Positions 31,307 through 39,960 of a stretch of DNA of 64,000 bases are shown here, piece after piece (the first letter of the stretch is position 1; every line of letters begins with the position of its first letter). A program made the translations under genes and the position numbers. The stretch spans positions 1 through 64,000 of the forward strand of contig NZ_JAQZAN010000015.1 in NCBI RefSeq assembly GCF_028737255.1, in the 5' to 3' direction. The DNA comes from Actinomycetospora straminea. Its GTDB lineage: Bacteria; Actinomycetota; Actinomycetes; Mycobacteriales; Pseudonocardiaceae. Under the pieces are notes generated by a model that was not told the DNA's origin, made no database searches, and worked only from the letters and a program-made list of their open reading frames with translations.

Positions 31307-32565
31307 CGGCACGGCTCGGCACCGGGCTCGACGACCGGCTCCCCGACGTGGTCGCGCTCTACCGCGACCTGCACGCCCACCCCGAGCTCGCCTTCGCCGA
31401 GCACCGCACCGCCGCACGGCTGGCCGAGCGGCTGCGCGCGCTCGGCCTCGAGGTGACGACGGGGGTCGGCGGCACCGGGGTGGTCGGGGTGCTGCGCAAC
31501 GGCGACGGGCCGACCGTGCTGCTGCGTGCGGACATGGACGGCCTGCCGGTGGCCGAGGTCGACACCGTCGCGCACCGCAGCCGCGACACCGCCGTCGGCG
31601 CCGACGGGGTGACCGTGCCGGTGATGCACGCGTGCGGCCACGACACGCACATGGCGGCGCTGGTCGGCGCGCTGGCCTGCCTCGCGGCCGACCGCTCGGG
31701 CTGGTCGGGCACGGTCGTCGCGGTGATGCAGCCGGCCGAGGAGGTCGGCGGCGGCTCCCGCGCGATGCTCGCCGACGGGTTCCTCGAGCGCTTCGGGCCG
31801 ATCGACGTGTCCCTCGGTCAGCACGTGACCTCGGCACCGGCGGGCCACCTCTACGCGCGCGGCGGGGTGTTCATGGCCGCCGCCGACAGCCTGCGCGTCA
31901 CCGTGCTCGGGCGCGGCGGCCACGGCTCGACACCCCACGTCACCGTCGACCCGGTCGTCATCGCCGCCGCGATCGTGCTCCGACTGCAGACGATCGTGGC
32001 CCGCGAGGTCGCCCCGGCCGACACCGCGGTGGTCACCGTCGGGTCGCTGCACGCGGGCCACCAGGAGAACGTCATCCCCGACCGCGCCGAGCTGAAGATC
32101 AACGTCCGGACGTTCGACCCGGACGTGCGGGCGCGGGTGCTCGCGGCGGTCGAGCGCATCGTGCGCGCCGAGGCCGCGGCGGCCGGTGCCCCGGAGGAGC
32201 CGGTCATCGCCCCGCTGACCGACTTCCCGCTGCTGGTCAACGACGTCGAGGCCACCGAGCGGGTGCGGGCGGCGTTCGCGGCGGCGTTCGGCGAGGACGC
32301 CGTCCACGAGGCCCCGCGCCGCTCGGGCAGCGAGGACTTCGGGTGCTTCGGCGAGGCCGCCGGCGTGCCGTCGGTGTTCTGGAACTTCGGTGGGCTCGAC
32401 CCGGACCTCTACGCCGCCGACGCGCAGCAGCCCGAGGCCGCCGTGGCGAGCGGGCGCGCCCCGGGCGTGCACAGCCCGCACTTCGTGCCGACCGCGCTCG
32501 ACCCGGTGCTGCGCCGCGCCGTCGAGGCGGTGCTCGTCGCCGCGGGGTGCTGGCTGGCCGACTAG
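31303..32565 (+). CDS. M20-family amidohydrolase
   Basis: 420 residues of the M20D/IAA-amidohydrolase-like group. Metal ligands: MHACGHDTHMAAL, QPAEEVGGGSRAML (catalytic Glu), and SGSEDFGCFGE; the dimerisation domain contains GRGGHGSTPHVTVDP. It cleaves amide bonds of N-acyl amino acids or similar compounds. Good GGAGG Shine-Dalgarno; overlap with the rhodanese stop. Third gene of the cysteine dioxygenase operon, so the substrate could be a sulfur amino-acid conjugate, but that is a guess. Its stop overlaps the convergent MFS gene by 4 bp. Confidence 0.9.
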   Translation: MTARLGTGLDDRLPDVVALYRDLHAHPELAFAEHRTAARLAERLRALGLEVTTGVGGTGVVGVLRNGDGPTVLLRADMDGLPVAEVDTVAHRSRDTAVGADGVTVPVMHACGHDTHMAALVGALACLAADRSGWSGTVVAVMQPAEEVGGGSRAMLADGFLERFGPIDVSLGQHVTSAPAGHLYARGGVFMAAADSLRVTVLGRGGHGSTPHVTVDPVVIAAAIVLRLQTIVAREVAPADTAVVTVGSLHAGHQENVIPDRAELKINVRTFDPDVRARVLAAVERIVRAEAAAAGAPEEPVIAPLTDFPLLVNDVEATERVRAAFAAAFGEDAVHEAPRRSGSEDFGCFGEAAGVPSVFWNFGGLDPDLYAADAQQPEAAVASGRAPGVHSPHFVPTALDPVLRRAVEAVLVAAGCWLAD

Positions 32566-33854
32566 GTCGTGCTCTCCTGCACGTGCCGTCCGAGTGCCGC
32601 GCGGAACGCCTCGGGCGTCTGCGGCGTCACGAGCGCCCCGACGATCGCGATGACCGCCCCGACCACGAGGAACGTGAAGGCGACCTCGTACGAGAACGCC
32701 TCGGCCAGGGCGCCCATGACGAACGGCGAGATCGCGCCCGCGAACTGGCCGCCGAAGTTGACCATCCCGCCGCCGACACCGGCGTAGCGCGCCGGCAGCA
32801 TCCGCAGCGGCAGGCCGAAGATCTGCATGTACGCGAGGTACATGACGAGCGTCCCGCAGGTCTCCCAGGCCACGAACTCGACGGCGCTGTCGGCCTGCAC
32901 CATGAGCAGCAGGAGCACCGCGGTGACCAGCATGACGGGCACGACGACGCGGCGGTGGTTGCCGCGCATCCACCGGTCGAAGATCACGCCGCCGAGCACC
33001 ATGCTGATCGCCGCGCCCACCCACGGCACCCCGGAGAGCAGCCCCGCCCCGGTCAGCGACACGCCCTTGGTCTCGCGCAGGAACGACGGGACCCACGACA
33101 CCAGGCCCCAGCCGATGATGTTGAAGCCACAGAACATCAGGGTGAAGCGCCACATCACCGACGACCGCAGCAGTCGCAGGGCCTGCCTCGGCGGGACCTG
33201 CTCGGGGAGCCCGGCGTCCTGCTCGTCGGCGGTGCCCGCCTCGGCCGGGGTCAGGCGGCGCGGCAGGCCCCGCCACAGGACGAGCACCATGAGCACGCCG
33301 AGCACGGCCGCCGCGAAGAACGCGCCACGCCAGCCCAGCGCGAGGATCAGCGGGGCGGCGACGACCGGGGCGATGGCCGAGCCGAGGGGGTTCGACGCCG
33401 ACATCGCCCCGTTGGCGGTCATGCGCTGGGCGCGGGTGGTCCGCTCGCTGATCGCCTTGATCGACGCGGCCGGGAAGATGCCCTGGAAGACGCCGAACAC
33501 CGCCCGGATGACGATCATCGACCAGAGGCCGCGGGCGAGCCCGCACGCCGCGGTGAACACCGACCAGCCGGCGGCGGCCACCAGCATGGTCCGCTTCGCG
33601 CCCCAGCTGTCGGCGAGGATCCCGCCCGGGATCTGGAACAGCGCGTAGGTCACGAAGAACGAGGTGAGGACGAGGCCCTGCAGGGTCTCGCCCGCCCCGA
33701 ACTCGGCGCCGATCTCGGGCAGGGCGAGGGTGATGACCAGGCGGTCGATGTAGTCGACGAGCCACGTCACGAACAGCACCACCACCGTGACCACGGCGAT
33801 CCGCCGCGACGGGCCGCGCTGTTCCTGACGGGCAACTGACGTCTCGGCGGACAC
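32562..33854 (-). CDS. MFS transporter, anion:cation symporter type
   Basis: 430 residues, 12 predicted spans, beginning RRIAVVTVVVLFVTWLVDYI. Motif A appears as GILADSWGAKRTM between spans 2 and 3, and IRAVFGVFQGIFPAASIKAI is the span-4 signature of the ACS/phthalate-glucarate group, which take up organic acids with protons. GTG start with an excellent AGGGAGGT Shine-Dalgarno. It lies beside a PucR-type regulator in the same direction and between two M20 hydrolases; it may import their substrate. Confidence 0.88.
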   Translation of the reverse strand: MSAETSVARQEQRGPSRRIAVVTVVVLFVTWLVDYIDRLVITLALPEIGAEFGAGETLQGLVLTSFFVTYALFQIPGGILADSWGAKRTMLVAAAGWSVFTAACGLARGLWSMIVIRAVFGVFQGIFPAASIKAISERTTRAQRMTANGAMSASNPLGSAIAPVVAAPLILALGWRGAFFAAAVLGVLMVLVLWRGLPRRLTPAEAGTADEQDAGLPEQVPPRQALRLLRSSVMWRFTLMFCGFNIIGWGLVSWVPSFLRETKGVSLTGAGLLSGVPWVGAAISMVLGGVIFDRWMRGNHRRVVVPVMLVTAVLLLLMVQADSAVEFVAWETCGTLVMYLAYMQIFGLPLRMLPARYAGVGGGMVNFGGQFAGAISPFVMGALAEAFSYEVAFTFLVVGAVIAIVGALVTPQTPEAFRAALGRHVQESTT

Positions 33855-33939
33855 GCGGCGACCTCCCTGGTGAGCGGTGCGCAGGAGTGTGCCGAGCGCG
33901 GACCACCCCGGTGCTCGTCGACGCGGACAGGGTCCGCGC

Positions 33940-35601
33940 TCATCCTTCGTCGGATGCGCCAAGCTCCGCGGGCTCGACGAGCAGGGCCACCGCGGCGGCC
34001 AGGCGCTGGTCGGGGTCGGCGAGGTCGAGGCCGGCGAGCTCGGGCAGGCGTGCCAGCCGGTAGCGCAGGGTGTTGGCGTGCACGTCGAGGGCGCGTGCCG
34101 CCACGGCGACGTCCCCGAACGCCGCGAGGTAGGCGGCCAGCGAGGCCGTGTAGTCGGTGCCGCGCCGGACGTCGTGCGCCCGCAGGGCGGTGACGGGGCC
34201 GTGGTGCCAGTGCGGGTCGCGACGCGCGGCGTCGGCCAGCGCCACGACGCCCGCCGACGCCCACACCTCGTCCAGGTCCGCGCACCCGTGCTCGTTCCGG
34301 CGGGCCAGCGCGCGCACCACGAGCTCCGCCGTGCGACGGGACGCCGCGACCGCCCCGAGGTCCGCGGCGTGGCCCCCGACACCGACGCGCAGCGGCACGC
34401 CGACCGTCGTGGCGACGGCGTCGGTGAGCGTCGCGAGGTCGCGCCGGGCACCGGCCGCCGAGCGTGCCTCGAGCAGGACGAGGACCACCCGCCGCGGCCC
34501 CACGGTGGCCACCGCCCGCCGCCCGTAGCCGGCGAGGGTGCGCAGGGCCTCCTCCCGGACGCGGTGCAGCGCCGTCCCGTCGTCGTCGCCGGGCGTCACC
34601 GGCTCGACCACGGCGACGACGGCCGGCGCGTCCGGGGTGGTGCCCAGATGGCCGGCGACGGCGGCCGGGTCGGCCTCCCCGAGCAGGAGCCGCCCGAGCA
34701 GCTCCTCCGCGAGCCGGCGCCGGGCGAGGTCCTCCGAGTCCCGTCCGAGCAGCCGGCCGGCGGCCACCCCGGCGGCCTCGCGCAGCAACGCCCCGGTGTT
34801 CTCCGCGAGCGGGCCGTCGCCCTCGGCGACCCAGATCGAGCCGAGGTTCTCGTCGCCCGCCCGGATCGCGATCGCCAGCCGCCGCCGAGCGCCCAGCTCG
34901 GGCACCGCGTCCGCCGCCACGACGCCCTCGTCGGACCACAACCGCCGGTAGAACCCGGTCTCGGCCAGCCGGCGCCGGTACTCCGCGGGCCCCGCCCGGT
35001 CGAGCACCGCGCCACGCCGCACCTCGTCGTCGGCGGCGGTGAGCCGGGAGGCGGCCAGCAGCCGCTGGGACGGCGTGAAGATCATGACCGAGCCGCCCGT
35101 CAGCTCCGCGAGACCGCCCGCGAGCCCGGCGAGGTCCTGCTGGCGCCCCAGCACCGCGCCGGGCGGCGGAGGTGGACCCGCCGCGGTCGCGAGCACCGCT
35201 CGGAGGCGTCCGACGACGTCGGCCCACTCGCGGTCGGGCGCGAGGGCGAGGACGGCGACGCCGTGCGTGCGGGCACTCCCGGTCAGGGCCCGGGCGACGG
35301 CCCTGTCCGGCGCCCTCGTCCGGCCGCGGGCGACCACGGCGACCGCACCGGCCTCCGCGGCCGCCTCGACCACGGCGAGCACGGCCGGGAGCCCCTCGGC
35401 GTCCGCCCGGCGTCCCGGCAGGAGCCACAGGTCCGCGCCCGCGGGCGGCGCCACGCCGTCCTCGTGGACCGCGAGCGCCCGCACGGGCACGTCCAGCCCG
35501 TCGGGTGCGGCCAGGACCGCGAGCCCGTCCGGGGCGAGGGCCTCGACGACCGACGCGAGCACCGCGGGCGCCGCGAGCGGATCGGGGTTGTGCGGGTCCA
35601 C
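33940..35601 (-). CDS. PucR-family transcriptional regulator
   Basis: About 553 residues. The C-terminal helix-turn-helix is classic PucR_2/HTH_30: YLAAFGDVAVAARALDVHAN then TLRYRLARLPELAGLD. The middle has a GGDEF-like CdaR module (residues about 270-420) and the N-terminal part is a PucR sensor domain. PucR proteins usually activate catabolic genes. GTG 35601 was chosen for its GGGAG Shine-Dalgarno at the correct spacing; the frame is open far upstream. It is divergent from the M20 carboxypeptidase with only 36 bp between. Confidence 0.88.
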   Translation of the reverse strand: MDPHNPDPLAAPAVLASVVEALAPDGLAVLAAPDGLDVPVRALAVHEDGVAPPAGADLWLLPGRRADAEGLPAVLAVVEAAAEAGAVAVVARGRTRAPDRAVARALTGSARTHGVAVLALAPDREWADVVGRLRAVLATAAGPPPPPGAVLGRQQDLAGLAGGLAELTGGSVMIFTPSQRLLAASRLTAADDEVRRGAVLDRAGPAEYRRRLAETGFYRRLWSDEGVVAADAVPELGARRRLAIAIRAGDENLGSIWVAEGDGPLAENTGALLREAAGVAAGRLLGRDSEDLARRRLAEELLGRLLLGEADPAAVAGHLGTTPDAPAVVAVVEPVTPGDDDGTALHRVREEALRTLAGYGRRAVATVGPRRVVLVLLEARSAAGARRDLATLTDAVATTVGVPLRVGVGGHAADLGAVAASRRTAELVVRALARRNEHGCADLDEVWASAGVVALADAARRDPHWHHGPVTALRAHDVRRGTDYTASLAAYLAAFGDVAVAARALDVHANTLRYRLARLPELAGLDLADPDQRLAAAVALLVEPAELGASDEG

Positions 35602-35618
35602 GGCACTCGGCTCCCGGT

Positions 35619-35636
35619 CTTGGTGGGACGGCCAAG
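35619..35636. promoter_or_regulatory. Inverted repeat in the pucR/M20 divergent promoter
   Basis: CTTGG-N8-CCAAG (35619-35636) lies two bases before the M20 start codon and 17 bp before the pucR start, inside the only 36 bp separating the genes. It is a candidate PucR operator on symmetry and position alone. Confidence 0.4.
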
Positions 35637-35637
35637 C

Positions 35638-36903
35638 ATGGCAGCCACGACGGCGGGAGACGCTGGACCCGTGCCGCTCGCCGACGCCGACACCGACGAC
35701 ACCGACGACACCGCCGACACCGCCGGGCTCCGCGACCGCCTCGAGGGCCGCGCCGGCGCGATGGTCGCGGACCTGGAACGGCTGGTCGTCGCCGAGTCGC
35801 CGTCGTCGGACCCGACCGCGCTGCGCGCCTGCCGGGACGTGCTCGCGGAGATCGGGACCGCGCGGCTCGGCGTCGACCCGACCGAGCTCGACGGGGGACC
35901 GGACGGGGAGCCCGGCGGCCTGCTCTGGCGTCTCGGTCCGGCCGCGGCGGCGCCGGTCCTGCTCGTCGGGCACCTCGACACCGTCTGGCCGCGGGGCACG
36001 CTGGACCGCCGGCCGTTCACCGTCGCCGACGGCCGGGCGACCGGGCCGGGGGTCTTCGACATGAAGGCGGGCCTCGTCCAGGGACTGCACGCGCTCGCCG
36101 CCCTGCAGGAGGTCGGTGCCGGCGTGCCCGTCGCGTTCGTGGTCACCGCCGACGAGGAGGTCGGATCCGCGGTCGGCGGTCCCGCCGTCACCGCGGCCGC
36201 GGCGGAGGCGCGCGCGGCGCTCGTGCTCGAGGGCAGCGCGGACGGCGGCGCGCTCAAGCACGCCCGCCGGGGCTGGTCGTTCTACGAGATCGAGGTGGCC
36301 GGCCGCGCGGCGCACGCGGGCCTCGAACCGCACGCCGGCCACAACGCCCTGCGCGACCTCGCGCGGATCGTCACGCGTCTCGACGAGCTCGCCGACGACA
36401 CGACGACGGTGACCCCGACGCTCGCCGCGGCGGGGACCACCCGCAACACCGTCCCGGACGCCGCCCGGGTCACCGTCGACGTGCGCTGCGCCGACCTCGC
36501 CGCCCAGGAGCGGGTCGATCGCGGCCTGCGGGCGCTGGTCGAGACCGAGGCCGGCCTGGGGGCACGGGTCGCGGGCGGGGTGAACCGGCCACCGATGGAG
36601 GCCGCGCAGGCGCAGGACCTGCTCGCCACCGCCCGCGCGTGCTGCACGCGGCTCGACGTCGCGTGGCCCGGGTCGGCGGCGGTCGGCGGGGTGTCCGACG
36701 GCAACCTGTGCGCGGCCGCGGGTACGCCGACCCTCGATGGGCTGGGCGCGGTCGGCGGGGGTCCGCACGCCGAGCACGAGTGGGTCGACGTGACCCGCAT
36801 GCCCGAGCGCGCGGCGCTCGTCGCCGCGCTCGTGACCGACCTGGCCGCCGTCGCGGACCGTCCGGCCCGGACCCTCGCGCCGGACCCCGCCGAGGCGCGA
36901 TGA
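35638..36903 (+). CDS. M20-family carboxypeptidase (glutamate carboxypeptidase-like)
   Basis: About 421 residues. Zinc ligands: VLLVGHLDTVWPRGT, GVFDMKAGLVQGLHAL, and TADEEVGSAVGG with the catalytic Glu; AGRAAHAGLEPHAGHNA is the dimerisation-domain His motif and GGVSDGNL provides the last region. This pattern is closest to carboxypeptidase G2-type enzymes that remove C-terminal Glu or other amino acids. The N-terminus has an acidic DTDDTDDTADT stretch from a short DNA repeat. ATG 35638 is used; GTG 35671, with GGGAG upstream, is an alternative. The AMP ligase follows by 7 bp. Confidence 0.88.
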   Translation: MAATTAGDAGPVPLADADTDDTDDTADTAGLRDRLEGRAGAMVADLERLVVAESPSSDPTALRACRDVLAEIGTARLGVDPTELDGGPDGEPGGLLWRLGPAAAAPVLLVGHLDTVWPRGTLDRRPFTVADGRATGPGVFDMKAGLVQGLHALAALQEVGAGVPVAFVVTADEEVGSAVGGPAVTAAAAEARAALVLEGSADGGALKHARRGWSFYEIEVAGRAAHAGLEPHAGHNALRDLARIVTRLDELADDTTTVTPTLAAAGTTRNTVPDAARVTVDVRCADLAAQERVDRGLRALVETEAGLGARVAGGVNRPPMEAAQAQDLLATARACCTRLDVAWPGSAAVGGVSDGNLCAAAGTPTLDGLGAVGGGPHAEHEWVDVTRMPERAALVAALVTDLAAVADRPARTLAPDPAEAR

Positions 36904-36910
36904 TCCGGGC

Positions 36911-38593
36911 GTGACCGCGCCCGAGACCTGGATCACCCCGCTCACGCCGCTGGCCTTCCTGCGCCGCTCCGCCGACGTCTACCCGGACAAGGTCGCGATC
37001 GTCCACGGCACAGACCGCACGACCTACGCGCAGTTCGCCGAGCAGGCCCAGCGCCTGGCCCGCGGGCTGCGGGCGAGCGGCGTCGGGCCCGGCGACCGTG
37101 TGGCGTGCCTGCTGCCGAACGTGCCGGCGATGCTCGTCGCCCACTTCGGGGTGCCGCTGGCGGGCGCGGTGCTCGTCGCCGTGAACACGCGGCTGTCGAG
37201 CGAGGAGGTGCGCTACATCCTCGACCACTCCGGCGCGACCGTGCTGGTGGTGGACTCGGCGCTGCGCCGCACCGTGGAGCCGATCGCGGACTCGCTGGAG
37301 ACGGTGCGCGAGGTCGTCACGCTCGTCGACCCGCAGGGCCCCGACGCGGGCAGCGCCGTCGAGGGCACCACCTGGGACGACCTGCTCGCCCGCGGCGAGA
37401 CCGGGGAGGACCTGCCCTGGGCGGTCGACGACGAGCGCTCGACGATCAGCATCAACTACACGAGCGGCACCACCGGACGCCCCAAGGGCGTGCAGTACCA
37501 CCACCGCGGGGCGTACCTGAACTCCTTCGGCGAGATCGTGCACAGCTACCACGACCCGTCGAGCGTCTACCTCTGGACGCTGCCGATGTTCCACTGCAAC
37601 GGCTGGTGCACGCCGTGGGCGATCACGGCGATCGGCGGCACGCACGTCTGCCTGCGCGAGGTCCGCGGCGACGCCATCTGGGGCCTCATCGGCGAGCACC
37701 GGGTCACCCACCTCAACGGCGCCCCGACCGTCGTCACCACCATCATGAACGCGGCGGAGGCGCGGACGCTGGACTACGCGCTGGTCGTCACCACCGCCGG
37801 CGCCCCGCCGAGCCCGACCACCATCCTCGAGATGGAGAAGATGGGCTTCCGGATCGTCCACGTCTACGGGCTGACCGAGACCTACGGGCCGTACTCGGTG
37901 TGCCAGTGGCAGGAGGAGTGGCGCGGGCTCGAGGAGCACGCGCGCGCGAGGCTCCAGGCCCGCCAGGGCGTCGGGATGCTGCAGACCGAGCCGCTGCGGG
38001 TGGTCGAGGTCCTGCCCGACGAGGCGAGCGGGGCGACGGGAGAGGGTGGCGAGGTCACCGACTGGGCGTCGGTCGAGCTGGTCGACGTCCCGGCCGACGG
38101 GACGACCATGGGCGAGATCGTCATGCGCGGCAACAACGTCATGTCGGGCTACTACCGCGACCCCGACGCGACCGCCAAGGCCTTCGCGGGCGGCTGGTAC
38201 CACTCCGGCGACCTCGGGGTCATGCACCCCGACGGCTACGTCGAGCTGCGCGACCGGGCCAAGGACGTCGTCATCTCCGGCGGCGAGAACATCTCCACCG
38301 TCGAGGTCGAGCAGGCGGTGCTCTCGCACCCCGCGGTGCTCGAGGCCGCCGTGGTCGGGGTCCCCGACGACCGCTTCGGCGAGCGCCCCAAGGCCTTCGT
38401 CGTCCTGCGCCAGGGCCAGTCCGCGGAGCCGGACGACATCATCGAGCACGTCAAGGGCGTCATCGCCCGCTACAAGGCGCCGCGGGACGTCGAGGTCGTC
38501 GCCGAGCTGCCCAAGACCTCGACCGGCAAGATCCAGAAGTTCGAGCTGCGCGCCAAGGAGTGGGGCGACAGCGAGACGCGCATCCGCGGCTGA
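36911..38593 (+). CDS. Acyl-CoA synthetase (FadD-type AMP ligase)
   Basis: 560 residues of the ANL superfamily. P-loop motif YTSGTTGRPKGVQYHHRG, YGLTETYGP, YHSGDLGV, RAKDVVISGGENIS and the C-terminal lysine in PKTSTGKIQKFELR are all present, so it should activate a carboxylic acid to its CoA thioester. The sequence resembles the medium-chain or dicarboxylate-aromatic FadD group with WTLPMFHCNGW. GTG start with GATGAT six nt upstream and no Shine-Dalgarno. Downstream of an M20 peptidase it may activate the released acid. Confidence 0.9.
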   Translation: MTAPETWITPLTPLAFLRRSADVYPDKVAIVHGTDRTTYAQFAEQAQRLARGLRASGVGPGDRVACLLPNVPAMLVAHFGVPLAGAVLVAVNTRLSSEEVRYILDHSGATVLVVDSALRRTVEPIADSLETVREVVTLVDPQGPDAGSAVEGTTWDDLLARGETGEDLPWAVDDERSTISINYTSGTTGRPKGVQYHHRGAYLNSFGEIVHSYHDPSSVYLWTLPMFHCNGWCTPWAITAIGGTHVCLREVRGDAIWGLIGEHRVTHLNGAPTVVTTIMNAAEARTLDYALVVTTAGAPPSPTTILEMEKMGFRIVHVYGLTETYGPYSVCQWQEEWRGLEEHARARLQARQGVGMLQTEPLRVVEVLPDEASGATGEGGEVTDWASVELVDVPADGTTMGEIVMRGNNVMSGYYRDPDATAKAFAGGWYHSGDLGVMHPDGYVELRDRAKDVVISGGENISTVEVEQAVLSHPAVLEAAVVGVPDDRFGERPKAFVVLRQGQSAEPDDIIEHVKGVIARYKAPRDVEVVAELPKTSTGKIQKFELRAKEWGDSETRIRG

Positions 38594-38614
38594 GGCGTGC
38601 CGGCGACGTGCCGT

Positions 38615-38635
38615 CACGGACACCCGGTGTCCGTG
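38615..38635 (+). terminator. Terminator after the AMP ligase gene
   Basis: A perfect 9-bp stem CACGGACAC / GTGTCCGTG with loop CCG, 22 bp after the ligase stop. Confidence 0.6.
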
Positions 38636-38773
38636 TCGGTACGTCGGTCACCGCCGCTCGTCGCCGCGCCGCCGTCACCGGCCGCGCCGACGGCATGGCG
38701 GGGGCCGGTGGGGGGAAGGGCACGGGGACGGCGGAGGATGTCCGCCGTCGTCACACCCGAGGAGCGAGGTCGC

Positions 38774-39325
38774 GTGAGCGAGGAGTCCGTCGAACGGGGC
38801 GAGGCCGTCCTGGACAACGACGTGTCGGCGCTGGACACCGAGCCGGCGGTCGTCATGGACGAGGACCGCATGGGCGCGGACCCCCTCGAGGACGGCATGG
38901 ACGCCCCCGAGGGGTACAGCCGTGACGTGCGCCTGGGCGGCACCCAGGAGTGGGAGAAGACCTCCCCGAGCATCGACTACCGCCTGCCGCAGGAGGAGCC
39001 GGAGCCGACGGCCGAGCAGCCGCCGGACCGTCCGCTCGCGGCGACGCCGATCGACGAGCTCGACGAGTCCGTCGACGACCCGGCGAACGCGGTGGACGGT
39101 GTCGGCGGCGGTGTCGTGCTCGACGCCGACGGGGCCGACGGGGCCACCGCGGGCGAGGTGCTCGCCGACGAGCGGCACGAGGTCGAGCTCGGCGTCTCGT
39201 CCGCGGTGGACGCCGCGGAGCCGACGGGCCTGCCGAGCGACGACGCGATCGGCGAGGTCGCGGCGATCGACAACGAGCCGGGCACGGCGGAGGAGCAGGC
39301 GCTGCGCGTGGAGCAGGAGAACTGA
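38774..39325 (+). CDS. DUF5709 family acidic protein
   Basis: 183 residues, strongly acidic, no signal peptide or membrane span. The conserved core DPLEDGMDAPEGYSRDVRLG followed by SIDYRLPQEEPEP is the DUF5709 signature, a family confined to actinobacteria. The rest is low-complexity Asp/Glu/Ala and probably disordered. GTG 38774 is chosen for GAGGAG about 10 nt upstream; ATG 38738 is in frame but its purine tract abuts the codon. Function unknown; homologues often occur singly. Confidence 0.82.
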   Translation: MSEESVERGEAVLDNDVSALDTEPAVVMDEDRMGADPLEDGMDAPEGYSRDVRLGGTQEWEKTSPSIDYRLPQEEPEPTAEQPPDRPLAATPIDELDESVDDPANAVDGVGGGVVLDADGADGATAGEVLADERHEVELGVSSAVDAAEPTGLPSDDAIGEVAAIDNEPGTAEEQALRVEQEN

Positions 39326-39351
39326 GCGCCGGGGGGACGGCGCGCCCGGCC

Positions 39352-39891
39352 GTGTCGCGCCGCGTGGTGGTGGCCGCCGGGGCCGTGGCGGCCGTCCTCG
39401 TGGTGCTGCTGGCCGGGGCGCTGATGGGCGGATGGCGCCCGTTCGCCGCGGACCCGGACGTCCTCACGTTCGGGCCGGACGGCGACCTCGCGGCGTTCAC
39501 CCTGTTCGAGGGCCAGTGCGCCCGCGGGCAGGTCGCCCCGGGCGACGGGTTCGGCCCGGCCGCCGACGAGCAGTGCGGCAACCCCCACGACGTCGAGGTG
39601 GTCGCGACGGTCGCGCCGATCGGTGAGGGACGCCCGGTGTCCTACCCCGGAGAGGCCGCGCTCGCGGCGTTCGGGCGAGAGTTCTGCGCCCTCTACGTCG
39701 ACTCCGACCTCCTGGTGCCCGCCGCCGGCGGTGTCGACCGCGACGACCTGCGCATGACGGCGATCGTGCCGAGCCGCGCCGCGTTCGCGGACCCGCAGTC
39801 CACCGGGCCGGTGTCGGGTGGGCGGCAGGTCAGCTGCCTCATCTCGAGCGATGACGGAGAGCAGCTGACCGATCGCTTCTCCGTGATCTGA
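39352..39891 (+). CDS. Membrane-anchored septum-formation-domain protein
   Basis: About 179 residues. One N-terminal membrane span (VVVAAGAVAAVLVVLLAGAL) places the rest outside. The external part has EGQCARGQ and EQCGNPHDVEVVATV, the Cys-x-x-PH(D/E)xEV pattern of septum-formation (PF13845-like) domains, and four cysteines in total, probably forming disulfides. It follows the DUF5709 gene by 26 bp in the same direction. GTG start has no close Shine-Dalgarno. Role not established. Confidence 0.7.
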   Translation: MSRRVVVAAGAVAAVLVVLLAGALMGGWRPFAADPDVLTFGPDGDLAAFTLFEGQCARGQVAPGDGFGPAADEQCGNPHDVEVVATVAPIGEGRPVSYPGEAALAAFGREFCALYVDSDLLVPAAGGVDRDDLRMTAIVPSRAAFADPQSTGPVSGGRQVSCLISSDDGEQLTDRFSVI

Positions 39892-39960
39892 ACGGACCAG
39901 CGGCGTGTGGTGCGTGTGAGGTCTTGCCGCGACGCCGCGTGATCGCGAACATACTCTCGC

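Noticed and set aside
33940-36945. Extended minus-strand frame giving a 1,000-residue PucR protein
   Set aside because: The upstream part is antisense to the M20 carboxypeptidase; a Shine-Dalgarno and GTG at 35601 mark the true start.
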